From: an uncultured Phascolarctobacterium sp.
GTDB taxonomy: Bacteria; Bacillota; Negativicutes; Acidaminococcales; Acidaminococcaceae
Assembly (NCBI GenBank): GCA_947630795.1
Contig: CANRJC010000003.1
Coordinates: 62,001-126,000 of the forward strand
Direction: 5' to 3'
Length of the DNA stretch: 64,000 nt
The notes beneath the pieces were generated by a model that did not search any database, was not told the origin of the DNA, and saw nothing but the letters and a program-made list of their open reading frames with translations. The position numbers and the translations under genes are program-made. Numbering within the stretch: position 1 is the first letter of the stretch; each line of letters starts with the position of its first letter. Shown piece by piece: positions 40,783 through 48,838 of the stretch.

Positions 40783-41288
40783 AGAACTTGGTTTTGATCG
40801 GCCTGCCGGGCTGCGGCAAGACCAGCTTCGGCAAAAAACTGGCGGCGGCCTTGGGCCGGCCCTTCTACGATGCGGATGAAGTTTTGGAAGAGAGAGAAGG
40901 GCGCAGCATCAAAAGTTTTTTCGCCGAGAGCGAAGAAGCCTTTCGCCGAGCCGAGAGCAGGACGCTGGCCCATCTTGCCGCCTTAAAAGGCTGTGTCATC
41001 GCCTGCGGAGGCGGAGCCGTGAAGCGAGAGGAAAATATGGAAGTGCTGGGCAAAAACGGCTGCATCGTTTTTTTGGAGCGGAGCCCCCGAGCGATCTTGG
41101 CTGCAGGCAGCATCGACGGCGACGCACGGCCCCTTTTGGCGGCGGCGAAAGAAAAGATCTTTGCCCTTTACCGCGAGCGGATAGAACTTTATCGACGCTA
41201 CGGCGCCTACACCGTAGATAACGAAGGCTCGGAAGAAAACACGCTGGCGCAATTGCTGAAGATAGCGGAGCAGGAGGCAGGACGATGA
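40779..41288 (+). CDS. aroK: shikimate kinase
   Basis: ATP-dependent phosphorylation of shikimate at O3. It has 169 residues with a P-loop GLPGCGKTSFGK (about 6-17), the shikimate-binding DADEVLEER (about 31-39), CGGGAVKRE (about 72-80) and a lid region with the conserved arginine (DGDARPLL, about 113-120). ATGA overlaps with aroE and aroQ show strict coupling in the operon. Confidence 0.93.
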   Translation: MKNLVLIGLPGCGKTSFGKKLAAALGRPFYDADEVLEEREGRSIKSFFAESEEAFRRAESRTLAHLAALKGCVIACGGGAVKREENMEVLGKNGCIVFLERSPRAILAAGSIDGDARPLLAAAKEKIFALYRERIELYRRYGAYTVDNEGSEENTLAQLLKIAEQEAGR

Positions 41289-41716
41289 AGAAGATAGCTG
41301 TGTTGAACGGGCCCAACATCAACATGTTGGGCATCAGAGAAAAAGATGTTTACGGACGGCAGGACTACGCCGCCCTCTGCGCTTATGTGAAAGAGGCTGC
41401 CGCAAAAGCGGGCGTTGCCGTCGAGCTCTTTCAAAGCAATTCGGAAGGAGAGCTGGTGAGCCTCATCCAAAAAACTTACGGCAACTACGACGGCATCGTC
41501 ATCAATCCCGCCGCCTACACTCATTACAGCATAGCCGTTTTGGACGCGCTCAAAGCCGTGGCCCTGCCGGCGATAGAGGTGCATCTCTCCAACATCCACA
41601 GCCGGGAAGAATTTCGCCATCGCTCTGTCACCGCCGCCGCCTGCATAGGGCAGATCTGCGGCTTGGGCTTTAAAGGCTACGCTTTGGCCATCGAAGCGTT
41701 GGCCGAGCTGGAATAA
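41285..41716 (+). CDS. aroQ: 3-dehydroquinate dehydratase, type II
   Basis: Converts 3-dehydroquinate to 3-dehydroshikimate by the dodecameric type II enzyme. It has 143 residues. NGPNINMLGIREKDVYG (about 8-24) carries the catalytic tyrosine and arginine of the lid, INPAAYTHYSIAVLDAL (about 74-90) and EVHLSNIHSREEFRHRS (about 98-114) complete the site. It is the last gene of the operon and is followed by a strong terminator. With it the operon contains every step from DAHP to chorismate. Confidence 0.95.
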   Translation: MKKIAVLNGPNINMLGIREKDVYGRQDYAALCAYVKEAAAKAGVAVELFQSNSEGELVSLIQKTYGNYDGIVINPAAYTHYSIAVLDALKAVALPAIEVHLSNIHSREEFRHRSVTAAACIGQICGLGFKGYALAIEALAELE

Positions 41717-41739
41717 CATTACGCAAAAAAGAAAAAGAG

Positions 41740-41794
41740 ACCTCCCCGACAGTCGGCGCACAAAGGTTAGCGGCTGCGGGGAGGTGTTTTATTT
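41740..41794 (+). terminator. intrinsic terminator of the aro operon
   Basis: ACCTCCCCG (41740-41748) pairs perfectly with CGGGGAGGT (41777-41785), followed by GTTTTATTTT. Confidence 0.88.
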
Positions 41795-42005
41795 TCGAAA
41801 AAAGACAGCTCGGCGGGAAGGAAGAAGGCAAAAGGAGCGGCGGCGAAACAGCGGCGGAGCTTTTTCAAAAAACGAACGCGAGGGAAAAGGGCGAGAGAAA
41901 GAAAAATTTGTCGCTTCGCAGGCGACCCGTAAAAATAAAAAAGTTCCTATAATAAAGACATAGGGCGCAGAACTTGCGGAAAAATTTTTCGAAGGAGGAT
42001 GAAGA

Positions 42006-43391
42006 ATGTCGAGCTGTGATCTTAATGAGGTCCTCGCCAAAGCGGGCGCAGAGAACGATGCCGAAGCACAGTTCCGCTTGGGCGTATGTTTTTATTTGGG
42101 CCACGGCGTAAAACAAGATCTTGCCGCAGCCGTCAAATGGTATAAAAAGGCAGCCGAGCAAGGGCTGGCCGAAGCCCAAAGCAATTTGGGCGCTTGTTAT
42201 GCAGAAGGCCTGGGGGTGGAGCAAGACCTCGCCGAGGCCGTGAAGTGGTACAGAAAGGCCGCGCTGCAGGGCGCAGCAAAGGCTCAATATAACATGGGGC
42301 AAAGCTGCTTCTTCGGGGAGGGGCTGGAGCAAGATCTCGCCGAGGCCGTGAAATGGTATGAAAAAGCAGCGCTGCAAGGCTATGCTCCGGCCCAAAATAA
42401 TTTGGGACACTGCTATGAGGCCGGCAAAGGCGTCGCAAAAAACGGAGCAAAAGCAGCCGCCTGGTATGAAAAAGCGGCCCGGCAAGGCTATGCTCCGGCG
42501 CAAAACAATTTAGGCCAGCTCTGTCAAAAAGGCTCAGGAACAGAGCAAGATCATGTTAAGGCCCGCAGGTGGTTTCAAAAAGCAGCAGAGCAGGGCTATG
42601 CCAAAGCTCAGGACAACTTGGGGCTGTGCTGGGTCTGCGGCCTGGGAGGAGAGAGGGACCTTGCCAAGGCCTATGCCTGTTTCAAAAAAGCTGCCGAGCA
42701 GGACGAAGCCGTTGCCTGCTTTCATTTGGGCCTGTGCTGTCAGCAAGGCCTGGGGACAGAGCAAGACGTGGCCGCAGCGGTGAAGTGGTATGAAAAAGCC
42801 GCGGCCCAAGGCCGAGCCGACGCCCAATTCAACTTAGGCTTATGCTGTTTTTACGGCGAAGGAACGAGGCAGGACTTTCGAGAGGCGGTGAAGTGGTTCG
42901 CAAAAGCTGCCCGGCAGGGGAATGCGCCGGCTCAATGTAACTTAGGCATGCACTATTTGCACGGCTTGGGAGTGGAGCAGAACTACCGAGAGGCCTTTCG
43001 CTGGTTCCAAAAAGGCGCGGCCCGGAAAGATGCGGAGAACCAAAACAATTTGGGCGAGTGCTATCGCTTCGGGCAGGGCACAGAGCAAGATCATGCCGAA
43101 GCGGTCCGCTGGTATCTGTCGGCGGCGGAGCAAGGGCTGGCAGTAGCCCAAAGCAACTTGGGCGAATGCTATCGCGACGGCACGGGCGTAAAACAAGATT
43201 ATGCCGCAGCCCTGGCTTGGTTCGAAAAAGCGGCCCGGCAGGGGAATGCGGTCGCCCAATATGAAACGGCGCTTTGTTATTTAGAAGGCAGGGGCACGGA
43301 GATCGACCGCCCCGAGGGGCGCAGGTGGCTCGCTAAAGCCGCAAGGCAGGGTTATCCGCAAGCGCTGAAAAAGCTGAGAGAGCTGCGTTGA
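42006..43391 (+). CDS. Sel1-repeat protein, 12 tandem repeats
   Basis: A 461-residue protein made almost entirely of 36-residue Sel1 (TPR-like) repeats of the form AxxNLGxCYxxGxGVxQDxxxAVKWYxKAAxQG, from about residue 18 to 455. No signal peptide or membrane helix is present, so it appears cytosolic. Several repeats keep a cysteine after NLG (NLGACY, NLGHCY, NLGLCC), making the concave face unusually cysteine-rich. AGGAGG lies 9 nt before the ATG, and a TATAAT without clear -35 lies at 41948-41953. Sel1 arrays act as protein-protein scaffolds; the partner is unknown. An ADP-ribosylglycohydrolase gene follows 60 bp later. Confidence 0.9.
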   Translation: MSSCDLNEVLAKAGAENDAEAQFRLGVCFYLGHGVKQDLAAAVKWYKKAAEQGLAEAQSNLGACYAEGLGVEQDLAEAVKWYRKAALQGAAKAQYNMGQSCFFGEGLEQDLAEAVKWYEKAALQGYAPAQNNLGHCYEAGKGVAKNGAKAAAWYEKAARQGYAPAQNNLGQLCQKGSGTEQDHVKARRWFQKAAEQGYAKAQDNLGLCWVCGLGGERDLAKAYACFKKAAEQDEAVACFHLGLCCQQGLGTEQDVAAAVKWYEKAAAQGRADAQFNLGLCCFYGEGTRQDFREAVKWFAKAARQGNAPAQCNLGMHYLHGLGVEQNYREAFRWFQKGAARKDAENQNNLGECYRFGQGTEQDHAEAVRWYLSAAEQGLAVAQSNLGECYRDGTGVKQDYAAALAWFEKAARQGNAVAQYETALCYLEGRGTEIDRPEGRRWLAKAARQGYPQALKKLRELR

Positions 43392-43451
43392 AGGAAAGAA
43401 CTGCCTTCAAAAAGACAGGCAGAAGCGAAAAAAGAGAGGAAGGTCTTAAAA

Positions 43452-44261
43452 ATGATCGGTGCGATGATCGGCGACATAGTAGGCTCCCGTTTCGAAGGGA
43501 GAAGACGCAACTGCAAGTCCAAAGACTTCGACCTGTTCTCACCATGGTGTCATTTTACGGACGACACCGTGCTGACTGCGGCCGTGTGCTGCGCCTTGCT
43601 GAAATGCAAAGCAGACCGCAGCGACCTGAGCGAACTGGCCGCAAGAGCTCTCCGCGTTTTTTGGTATTTGTATCCCCATCGCGGTTACGGCGGCTACTTC
43701 AGACGGTGGGCGCTCTCTCCCGACCCGCAGCCTTACAACAGCTACGGCAACGGCGCCGCCATGCGTGTCAGCGGCTGCGGCTGGGCGGGGAAGACCATCG
43801 ACGAAGTCAAGCAGCTTGCCAAAGCCGTCACCGCAGTGACTCACGATCATCCCGAAGGGCTGAAAGGCGCCGAAGCTGCCGCCGTAGCCGTGTTCCTTGC
43901 CCGCAGCGGCAAAAGTCAAAGGGAGATATGCGACTATATCACGCAGAACTACTACCCGTTGGACTTTACCATCGACGGCATCCGCGACTCTTACAGCTTC
44001 GATGTGAGCTGTCAGGGCTCTGTGCCGCAAGCCTTAGAGGCCTTCTTGGAAGCCACCGATTTTGAGGATGCCGTAAGAAACGCTGTTTCTATCGGCGGCG
44101 ACAGCGACACCATCGCCGCTATCACCGGTTCCGTGGCCGAAGCATATTACGGCGTTCCCGACGGCATAAGAGCCGAAGCCCTCACTTTTTTGGACAAAAG
44201 GCTCTGCAATATACTGGCGGTGTTTGAAAGAAGGTATCCCTTCATACCGCAGCAACGGTAA
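43452..44261 (+). CDS. ADP-ribosylglycohydrolase family protein
   Basis: A 269-residue all-helical enzyme of the DraG/ARH family that removes ADP-ribose from proteins or other acceptors. Metal-binding motifs are intact: GDIVGSRFE (about 7-15), FTDDTVLT (about 35-42) and GGDSDTIAAI (about 216-225), which together hold the two Mg2+ ions. GAGGAAGG lies before the ATG. No nitrogenase, DraT or toxin gene is nearby, so the substrate is unknown. The only close neighbour is the Sel1-repeat gene, with which it may share a transcript. A bidirectional terminator follows. Confidence 0.88.
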   Translation: MIGAMIGDIVGSRFEGRRRNCKSKDFDLFSPWCHFTDDTVLTAAVCCALLKCKADRSDLSELAARALRVFWYLYPHRGYGGYFRRWALSPDPQPYNSYGNGAAMRVSGCGWAGKTIDEVKQLAKAVTAVTHDHPEGLKGAEAAAVAVFLARSGKSQREICDYITQNYYPLDFTIDGIRDSYSFDVSCQGSVPQALEAFLEATDFEDAVRNAVSIGGDSDTIAAITGSVAEAYYGVPDGIRAEALTFLDKRLCNILAVFERRYPFIPQQR

Positions 44262-44290
44262 AATTTTTGCCGTTATTTTTCGCTCCAAAA

Positions 44291-44358
44291 CAAAAATACC
44301 TCTCGACGAGCTGCGAGGGAGAAGCGTTCCCTCGGTCGTTCGAGAGGTATTTGCTTTT
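44291..44358. terminator. bidirectional terminator between ADP-ribosylglycohydrolase and mrp genes
   Basis: AAATACCTCTCGA pairs perfectly with TCGAGAGGTATTT over 13 bp, with an inner CGAGGGA/TTCCCTCG stem. Ts follow on the plus strand (GCTTTTTTG), and a T-rich tract follows on the minus strand. Confidence 0.9.
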
Positions 44359-44376
44359 TTGTTTGTTTGCACACGC

Positions 44377-45243
44377 TCACCCTTTTTGCTCCGGCAGCGT
44401 TTCCAAAAGAGCGTCGAGGCAGGCTTCCACGGCCGCCGAGCGCACCTCTTCGATCTTGCCGGCATCGCAGGCGGCAGCAAGAGCAGGCTCGATGGGGAGG
44501 CGGGCCAGCACTTTGAGGCCGTAAGCAGCGGCAGTCTCTTCCAAATGGCTGGGGCCGAAGAGCTCATAGCGCTTCCCGTTGTCCGGGCAGAGGAAGTAGG
44601 AATAATTTTCTACGAGACCGATGATGGGCACCTTCATCATTTGCGCCATCTTCACCGCTTTGCCCACGATCATGGACACCAATTCCTGAGGAGAAGTGAT
44701 CACCACGATGCCGTCCAAAGGCAGGCTCTGAAAAACGGTGAGGGGCACGTCCCCGGTGCCCGGGGGCAGGTCCACCAGCATGAAATCTACGTCGGTCCAG
44801 ATCACATCGCTGTAAAACTGCTTCACCATGTCGGCCAAAAGGGGGCCGCGCCAAATGACCGGCTCTGCGGGCGCAGGCAAAAACATATTGGCGGTGATCA
44901 CTTGGATGCCGCTTTTGCTGACGAAGGGAAAGACGCCCAGTTCATTGCCCTGCACTTTGCCGTGCACGGAAAAGAGATGGCCGATGCTGGGGCCGGTGAT
45001 ATCCGCATCCAAAACGGCGGTCTTTTGTCCCCGCCGGGCCAGAGCACAGGCCAAAAGGCCGGTGAGCAGCGATTTGCCCACGCCTCCTTTGCCGCTGACG
45101 ATGCCGATCACCCTTTTTACGGTGCTGAGGGGATTGAGCCGGGCGGCGAAGTCGTGCTGCTGCTGTTCTCTTTCAGCGGAAGGACAGCCTTCGCAGCTGC
45201 TGCGGCCGCAGCCGGTGTCGGAACAAAGTTTTTCTTCGGTCAT
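44377..45243 (-). CDS. mrp: Mrp/NBP35-family P-loop ATPase, iron-sulfur carrier
   Basis: A 288-residue MinD-like ATPase thought to bind and deliver [4Fe-4S] clusters. An N-terminal cysteine cluster (CSDTGCGRSSCEGC, about 7-20) precedes the deviant Walker A GKGGVGKSLLTG (about 51-62) and VDLPPGTGDVPLT (about 149-161). The C-terminal CPxC motif that binds the bridging cluster in bacterial Mrp is reduced here to a single cysteine (YFLCPDNGKRYELFG). Cluster binding may therefore rely on the N-terminal cysteines, as in eukaryotic Nbp35. The ATG at 45243 is an inner start chosen because it leaves the cysteine cluster near the N-terminus. Confidence 0.88.
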   Translation of the reverse strand: MTEEKLCSDTGCGRSSCEGCPSAEREQQQHDFAARLNPLSTVKRVIGIVSGKGGVGKSLLTGLLACALARRGQKTAVLDADITGPSIGHLFSVHGKVQGNELGVFPFVSKSGIQVITANMFLPAPAEPVIWRGPLLADMVKQFYSDVIWTDVDFMLVDLPPGTGDVPLTVFQSLPLDGIVVITSPQELVSMIVGKAVKMAQMMKVPIIGLVENYSYFLCPDNGKRYELFGPSHLEETAAAYGLKVLARLPIEPALAAACDAGKIEEVRSAAVEACLDALLETLPEQKG

Positions 45244-45261
45244 TTTTATCACCTGCAAAAG

Positions 45262-45290
45262 AGGCAAGGCTCCCGCAAGGGGAAGCCTTG
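45262..45290 (-). terminator. weak terminator after tyrS
   Basis: On the minus strand CAAGGCTTCC pairs with GGGAGCCTTG, followed by CCTCTTTT. It separates tyrS from mrp imperfectly. Confidence 0.4.
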
Positions 45291-45318
45291 TTTTCGAAAT
45301 AACTGAAAATTTTGAGGG

Positions 45319-46542
45319 TCAAGCTTTTACGACCAAGCGGAAATATTTTTTCTTGCCCTTGCGGATCAAAAGGCTTTGCTCGGCGTCGAAGAGCTGGGGG
45401 GCGAAGCAGGCTTCCGGATCTTTCACGACGGAGCCGCCTACGGTCAGGCCGCCCTGCACCATCAGCTGGCGGGCTTCTCTTTTGCTGGAGAAGAGGCCGG
45501 CAGCGGTCAGCACATCTACGATCTTGGCGGTCAGCGCCTGAGGGCCCACTTCCGTGACGGGGACGGTGCTGAGGTCGGCAGCCTGCCCGAAGAGAGCCTC
45601 TGCCGCCTGCTGAGCTTTCAAAGCTTCGTCTTCGCCGTGCACCAGTTTCGTCACTTCAAAGGCCAGCACTTTTTTCGCTTCGTTGATGCGAGCGTCTTTT
45701 AAAGCTCCCAAGCGTCTCACTTCGGTCATGGGCAAATAGGTGAGGAGGGCCAAACAATTTTCCACATCGCCGTCGTCTACGTTGCGCCAATATTGATAAA
45801 AATCGTAGGGGCTCGTCTTTTCCGCGTCCAACCACAGGGCGCCCTTTTCGGTCTTGCCCATTTTGCGGCCGTCGGCGGTGGTGAGGAGCTTACAGGTCAT
45901 GCAGTAGGCGGGGCGCTGCTCTTTGCGGCGGATCAGTTCTACCCCCGCCAGCATGTTGGACCACTGATCGTCGCCGCCCAATTGCATCACGCAGCCGAAG
46001 TCGCGGTTCAACTTCCAAAAATCGTAGCTCTGCATGATCATGTAGTTGAATTCGAAAAAGGTGAGGCCTTTTTCCCAGCGTTTTTTGAAACACTCGGCGG
46101 TGAGCATGCGGTTGACGGAAAAATGCACGCCCACCTCCCGCAAAAGATCCACGTAATTGAGCTTTAAGAGCCAGTCGGCGTTGTTCACCATCAAGGCCCG
46201 GCCGTCTTCAAAATCCACGAAACGGCTCATCTGCCGTTTGAAGCAGGCCGCATTGTGCTCGATGAAGTCGCCGGTCAGCATCTTGCGCATCTCGTCCTTG
46301 CCGCTGGGGTCGCCGATCATGCCGGTGCCGCCGCCGATGAGACAGATGGGCCGATGGCCAGCCTTCTGCATGTGGCTCATCAGCATCAAAGCGATGAAAT
46401 GGCCCACATGAAGACTGTCGGCAGTGGGGTCGAAGCCGATGTAAAAAGTTATTTTTTCTTCGTCCAAGAGCCGGGCGATCTCATCAGCGTGAGAGAGCTG
46501 CTTGATGAAGCCCCGCTCCTGCAGCAGGTCCAATACAGACAT
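45319..46542 (-). CDS. tyrS: tyrosyl-tRNA synthetase
   Basis: Charges tRNA-Tyr. It has 407 residues of the TyrRS class I fold: [17 protein letters not shown] (about 38-54) holds the HIGH-like HVGH, and [14 protein letters not shown] (about 228-241) the KMSKS-like KMGKT. The C-terminal S4 RNA-binding domain covers about 345-405. KMGKT-type TyrRS corresponds to the TyrZ/E. coli-divergent class. AAGGAGG lies before the ATG. It lies 19 bp after mscL and probably shares its promoter. No T-box leader is present here; the Phe/Tyr attenuator is at the aro operon instead. Confidence 0.95.
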   Translation of the reverse strand: MSVLDLLQERGFIKQLSHADEIARLLDEEKITFYIGFDPTADSLHVGHFIALMLMSHMQKAGHRPICLIGGGTGMIGDPSGKDEMRKMLTGDFIEHNAACFKRQMSRFVDFEDGRALMVNNADWLLKLNYVDLLREVGVHFSVNRMLTAECFKKRWEKGLTFFEFNYMIMQSYDFWKLNRDFGCVMQLGGDDQWSNMLAGVELIRRKEQRPAYCMTCKLLTTADGRKMGKTEKGALWLDAEKTSPYDFYQYWRNVDDGDVENCLALLTYLPMTEVRRLGALKDARINEAKKVLAFEVTKLVHGEDEALKAQQAAEALFGQAADLSTVPVTEVGPQALTAKIVDVLTAAGLFSSKREARQLMVQGGLTVGGSVVKDPEACFAPQLFDAEQSLLIRKGKKKYFRLVVKA

Positions 46543-46561
46543 GCCTAAAAGGCCTCCTTGA

Positions 46562-46993
46562 TTACAGTTGAGAAGTGCAATGAGGGCAGCGGGTGGCGTC
46601 GTCGGCTATGGGAGACTTGCAATAGGGGCAGAGCCTGGGCTCCGGCGCCGGAGCCTCCGGTGCTTTCATTTTGTTCATCTGGGTGATGAAGAGGAAGATG
46701 ACGAAGGCGACGATCAAAAAGTCGATGATCGTGTTGATGAAGGTGCCGTAGGCGATGACGGGGGCGCCGGCTTTTTTGGCAGCTTCCAAAGTAGCATACT
46801 GCTGCCCGTTGAGGCTGATGAAAAGATCGGCGAAGTTCACGCCGCCGGTCAAGAGCCCGATGGGGGGCATGATGATGTCGTTGACGAAGCCGGTGACGAT
46901 CTTGCCGAAAGCACCGCCGATGATAACGCCGACGGCCATATCGACCACGTTGCCCCGCATGGCGAACTTTTTGAATTCTTCAAAGAAGGACAT
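46562..46993 (-). CDS. mscL: large-conductance mechanosensitive channel MscL with C-terminal zinc ribbon
   Basis: A pressure-release channel. It has 143 residues: the N-terminal amphipathic helix ([22 protein letters not shown]), TM1 (about 14-42), an external loop (about 45-75), TM2 (about 78-98), then a Pro/Ala-rich linker and [20 protein letters not shown] (about 121-140), a four-cysteine zinc ribbon. Standard MscL ends in a helical bundle, so this zinc ribbon is unusual and may sense metals or partners or seal the pore. GGGAGG lies before the ATG at 46993. Confidence 0.92.
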   Translation of the reverse strand: MSFFEEFKKFAMRGNVVDMAVGVIIGGAFGKIVTGFVNDIIMPPIGLLTGGVNFADLFISLNGQQYATLEAAKKAGAPVIAYGTFINTIIDFLIVAFVIFLFITQMNKMKAPEAPAPEPRLCPYCKSPIADDATRCPHCTSQL

Positions 46994-47031
46994 GGTAAAA
47001 CCTCCCTTTTGCATATATAAAATGTGTGAAT

Positions 47032-47060
47032 ATTATACCAAAGAACAGAGCCGTTGACAA
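47032..47060 (-). promoter_or_regulatory. promoter of mscL-tyrS
   Basis: On the minus strand TTGTCA, a 17-nt spacer and a perfect TATAAT, 38 bp before the mscL start. Confidence 0.75.
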
Positions 47061-47147
47061 GAAAAAGACCGCCTGAGCCTTATAAAACGAAGAGCGAAGC
47101 AAAAAACCTCGAGCACTTTCTTTGCCGCCTCTTTTGAAAAAGACGCG

Positions 47148-47253
47148 AGCTTTAAATCGCCGGCTATTTTGGAAAAGGCAAAAAGCTCTATGTCGTCAAC
47201 TGTTTTGCAAAAGCGGCAAGCTTTAAGTCGTCGGTCCTTTGGCAAAAGTCAAG
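47148..47253 (-). repeat. three degenerate 35-36 bp tandem repeats
   Basis: Copies start near 47148, 47184 and 47219, each beginning AGCTTTAA or AGCTCTAT then TCG(T/C)CGG and a TTTTGGAAAAG-like end. Read on the minus strand they encode 12-residue periods of the type D-D-x-x-L-x-A-F-S-K in an otherwise unconvincing 70-codon frame without ribosome site. They look like a decayed coding or intergenic repeat, not a CRISPR array. Confidence 0.5.
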
Positions 47254-47314
47254 AGCGAAAAGACGCCGGCTCATCCCCAAAAAGTCGACCGTAAAAAGCT
47301 CTTCGCAAAAAAAA

Positions 47315-47399
47315 CGGCCCAAAGTTTTTCAGACTGCTCAAAATATTTTTAAGAGCGCACTTTTTCAGAAAGAAAATCCGGCTCTTCTATCTTGGGCCG
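47315..47399. other. inverted repeat with nested stem in the mscL-purA gap
   Basis: CGGCCCAA (47315-47322) pairs with TTGGGCCG (47392-47399), with a nested AAGAGC/GCTCTT. The 47061-47410 gap otherwise holds only the degenerate tandem repeats. It could be a small structured RNA or a fortuitous fold. Confidence 0.3.
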
Positions 47400-47410
47400 C
47401 AGAACTTAAA

Positions 47411-47463
47411 AAAAGAGAGGCCCCCTCACGTTCTTTGCCGCACGATAAAGACGCAAGGGGGCT
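47411..47463 (-). terminator. terminator of the purB-purA operon
   Basis: On the minus strand AGCCCCCTTG pairs with GAGGGGGC across a loop of about 25 nt, followed by CTCTCTTTTTTT. Confidence 0.75.
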
Positions 47464-47498
47464 GTCGTTTACATTTCGATCTTTTTCAATTCGCAGGC

Positions 47499-48788
47499 TC
47501 AGAAGAGATCTTTCAGCACGATGGTCTGCTCTCTGTTGGGGCCTACCGAGACGATGCCGATCTCTACGCCTGCCGCTTCGGACAAACGGGCGAGGTATTT
47601 TTTGGCGTTGGCGGGGAGGTCGTCGTAATTTCGTACGCCGCTGATGTCGGTGAGCCAGCCTTCGAATTCTTCGTACACCGGCTGCACTCTCGCCAAAACG
47701 TTCAGACTGGCGGGGATGTGCTTGATGGGCTTGCCGTCGATCTCGTAGCCCACGCAGATCTTCAATAGCGGCATGTGATCGAGGATGTCCAAGCGGGTGA
47801 CGGCCAAAAGATCCAAACTGTTGAGGCGGGCGCTGTAGCGGAGCATCACGCCGTCCAGCCAGCCGCAGCGGCGGGGCCGCCCGGTGACGGTGCCGTATTC
47901 GCGGCCGGTCTCTCTGATCTGAGTGCCGGGGCCGTCGCTGTCTAAAAGTTCGGTGATGAAGGGACCTTCGCCGACGCGGGTGGTGTAGGCCTTCACCACG
48001 CCCACCACGTGATCGATGAAGCGAGGGCCGATGCCGCTGCCCGTTGCAGCGTTGCCTGCCGTGGGGTTAGAAGAAGTCACATAAGGGTAGGTGCCGTGAT
48101 CGATGTCTAAGAAAGTGGCCTGAGCTCCTTCGAAGAGCACATTTTTGGCGGCGGCGAAAAGTTCGTCTAAGACTACGCCGGTGTCGGTGACGTAGGGCCT
48201 CAATCTTTCGGCATAGCCCAGATATTCTTTCAAGACGGCATCGTATTCAAAAGGTTCGCCGCCGTAGATCTTGGTGATGACGGCGTTTTTGGCGGCCAAA
48301 TTAACTTTCAATTTGGCGGCGAAAACAGCTGGCTCCATCAGATCGCACACTCTGATGCCCACCCGGGCGACTTTATCCATATAACAGGGGCCGATGCCTC
48401 CCTTGGTGGTGCCGATCTTGTTGGCGCCGAGGGCAGCCTCCTGCAATTCGTCCAGCCGCTGATGATAGGGCAGCACTACGTGGGCTCTGTCGCTGATATA
48501 AAGGTTGCGGCAGCTGATGCCCTTCTCCTTCATACCTTCGATCTCCGCCAGCACGACCCCGGGATTGATGACCACGCCGTTGCCCAGCACATTGGTCTTG
48601 TCGGGGAAAAGCACACCGGAGGGCAATAAACGCAGTTTATAGGCGATGTCGTTCACCACTACGGTGTGGCCCGCATTGGAACCGCCGGAATAGCGGACCA
48701 CCGCATCGGCCTTTTGGGCGAGATAATCGACGATCTTGCCTTTGCCCTCGTCGCCCCATTGGGTCCCCAGTACTATCACAGATGCCAT
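47499..48788 (-). CDS. purA: adenylosuccinate synthetase
   Basis: GTP-dependent joining of IMP and aspartate to adenylosuccinate, the first committed step to AMP. It has 429 residues. The N-terminal GTQWGDEGKGKIVDYLA (about 7-23) binds phosphate, GGSNAGHTVV (about 35-44) is the IMP loop, GTTKGGIGPCY (about 128-138) and GRPRRCGWLDGV (about 301-312) are diagnostic. It follows purB by 50 bp on the same strand, so the two AMP-branch enzymes are co-expressed. The start has GAAGG about 8 nt upstream. Confidence 0.96.
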   Translation of the reverse strand: MASVIVLGTQWGDEGKGKIVDYLAQKADAVVRYSGGSNAGHTVVVNDIAYKLRLLPSGVLFPDKTNVLGNGVVINPGVVLAEIEGMKEKGISCRNLYISDRAHVVLPYHQRLDELQEAALGANKIGTTKGGIGPCYMDKVARVGIRVCDLMEPAVFAAKLKVNLAAKNAVITKIYGGEPFEYDAVLKEYLGYAERLRPYVTDTGVVLDELFAAAKNVLFEGAQATFLDIDHGTYPYVTSSNPTAGNAATGSGIGPRFIDHVVGVVKAYTTRVGEGPFITELLDSDGPGTQIRETGREYGTVTGRPRRCGWLDGVMLRYSARLNSLDLLAVTRLDILDHMPLLKICVGYEIDGKPIKHIPASLNVLARVQPVYEEFEGWLTDISGVRNYDDLPANAKKYLARLSEAAGVEIGIVSVGPNREQTIVLKDLF

Positions 48789-48838
48789 TAGACTACCTTC
48801 TTTCCCGGCCGATAGCCGAGTTATTTGCTGTTATTTTC

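Noticed and set aside
46543-46561. T-box or other leader before tyrS
   Set aside because: Only 19 bp separate mscL and tyrS, too little for any T-box; the two appear co-transcribed.
47033-47245. 70-codon minus-strand frame with 12-residue periods
   Set aside because: It runs through the mscL promoter, lacks a ribosome site and resembles no family; I list only the underlying repeats.
47148-47253. CRISPR array
   Set aside because: The three copies are contiguous and degenerate with no unique spacers, and no cas genes are present.
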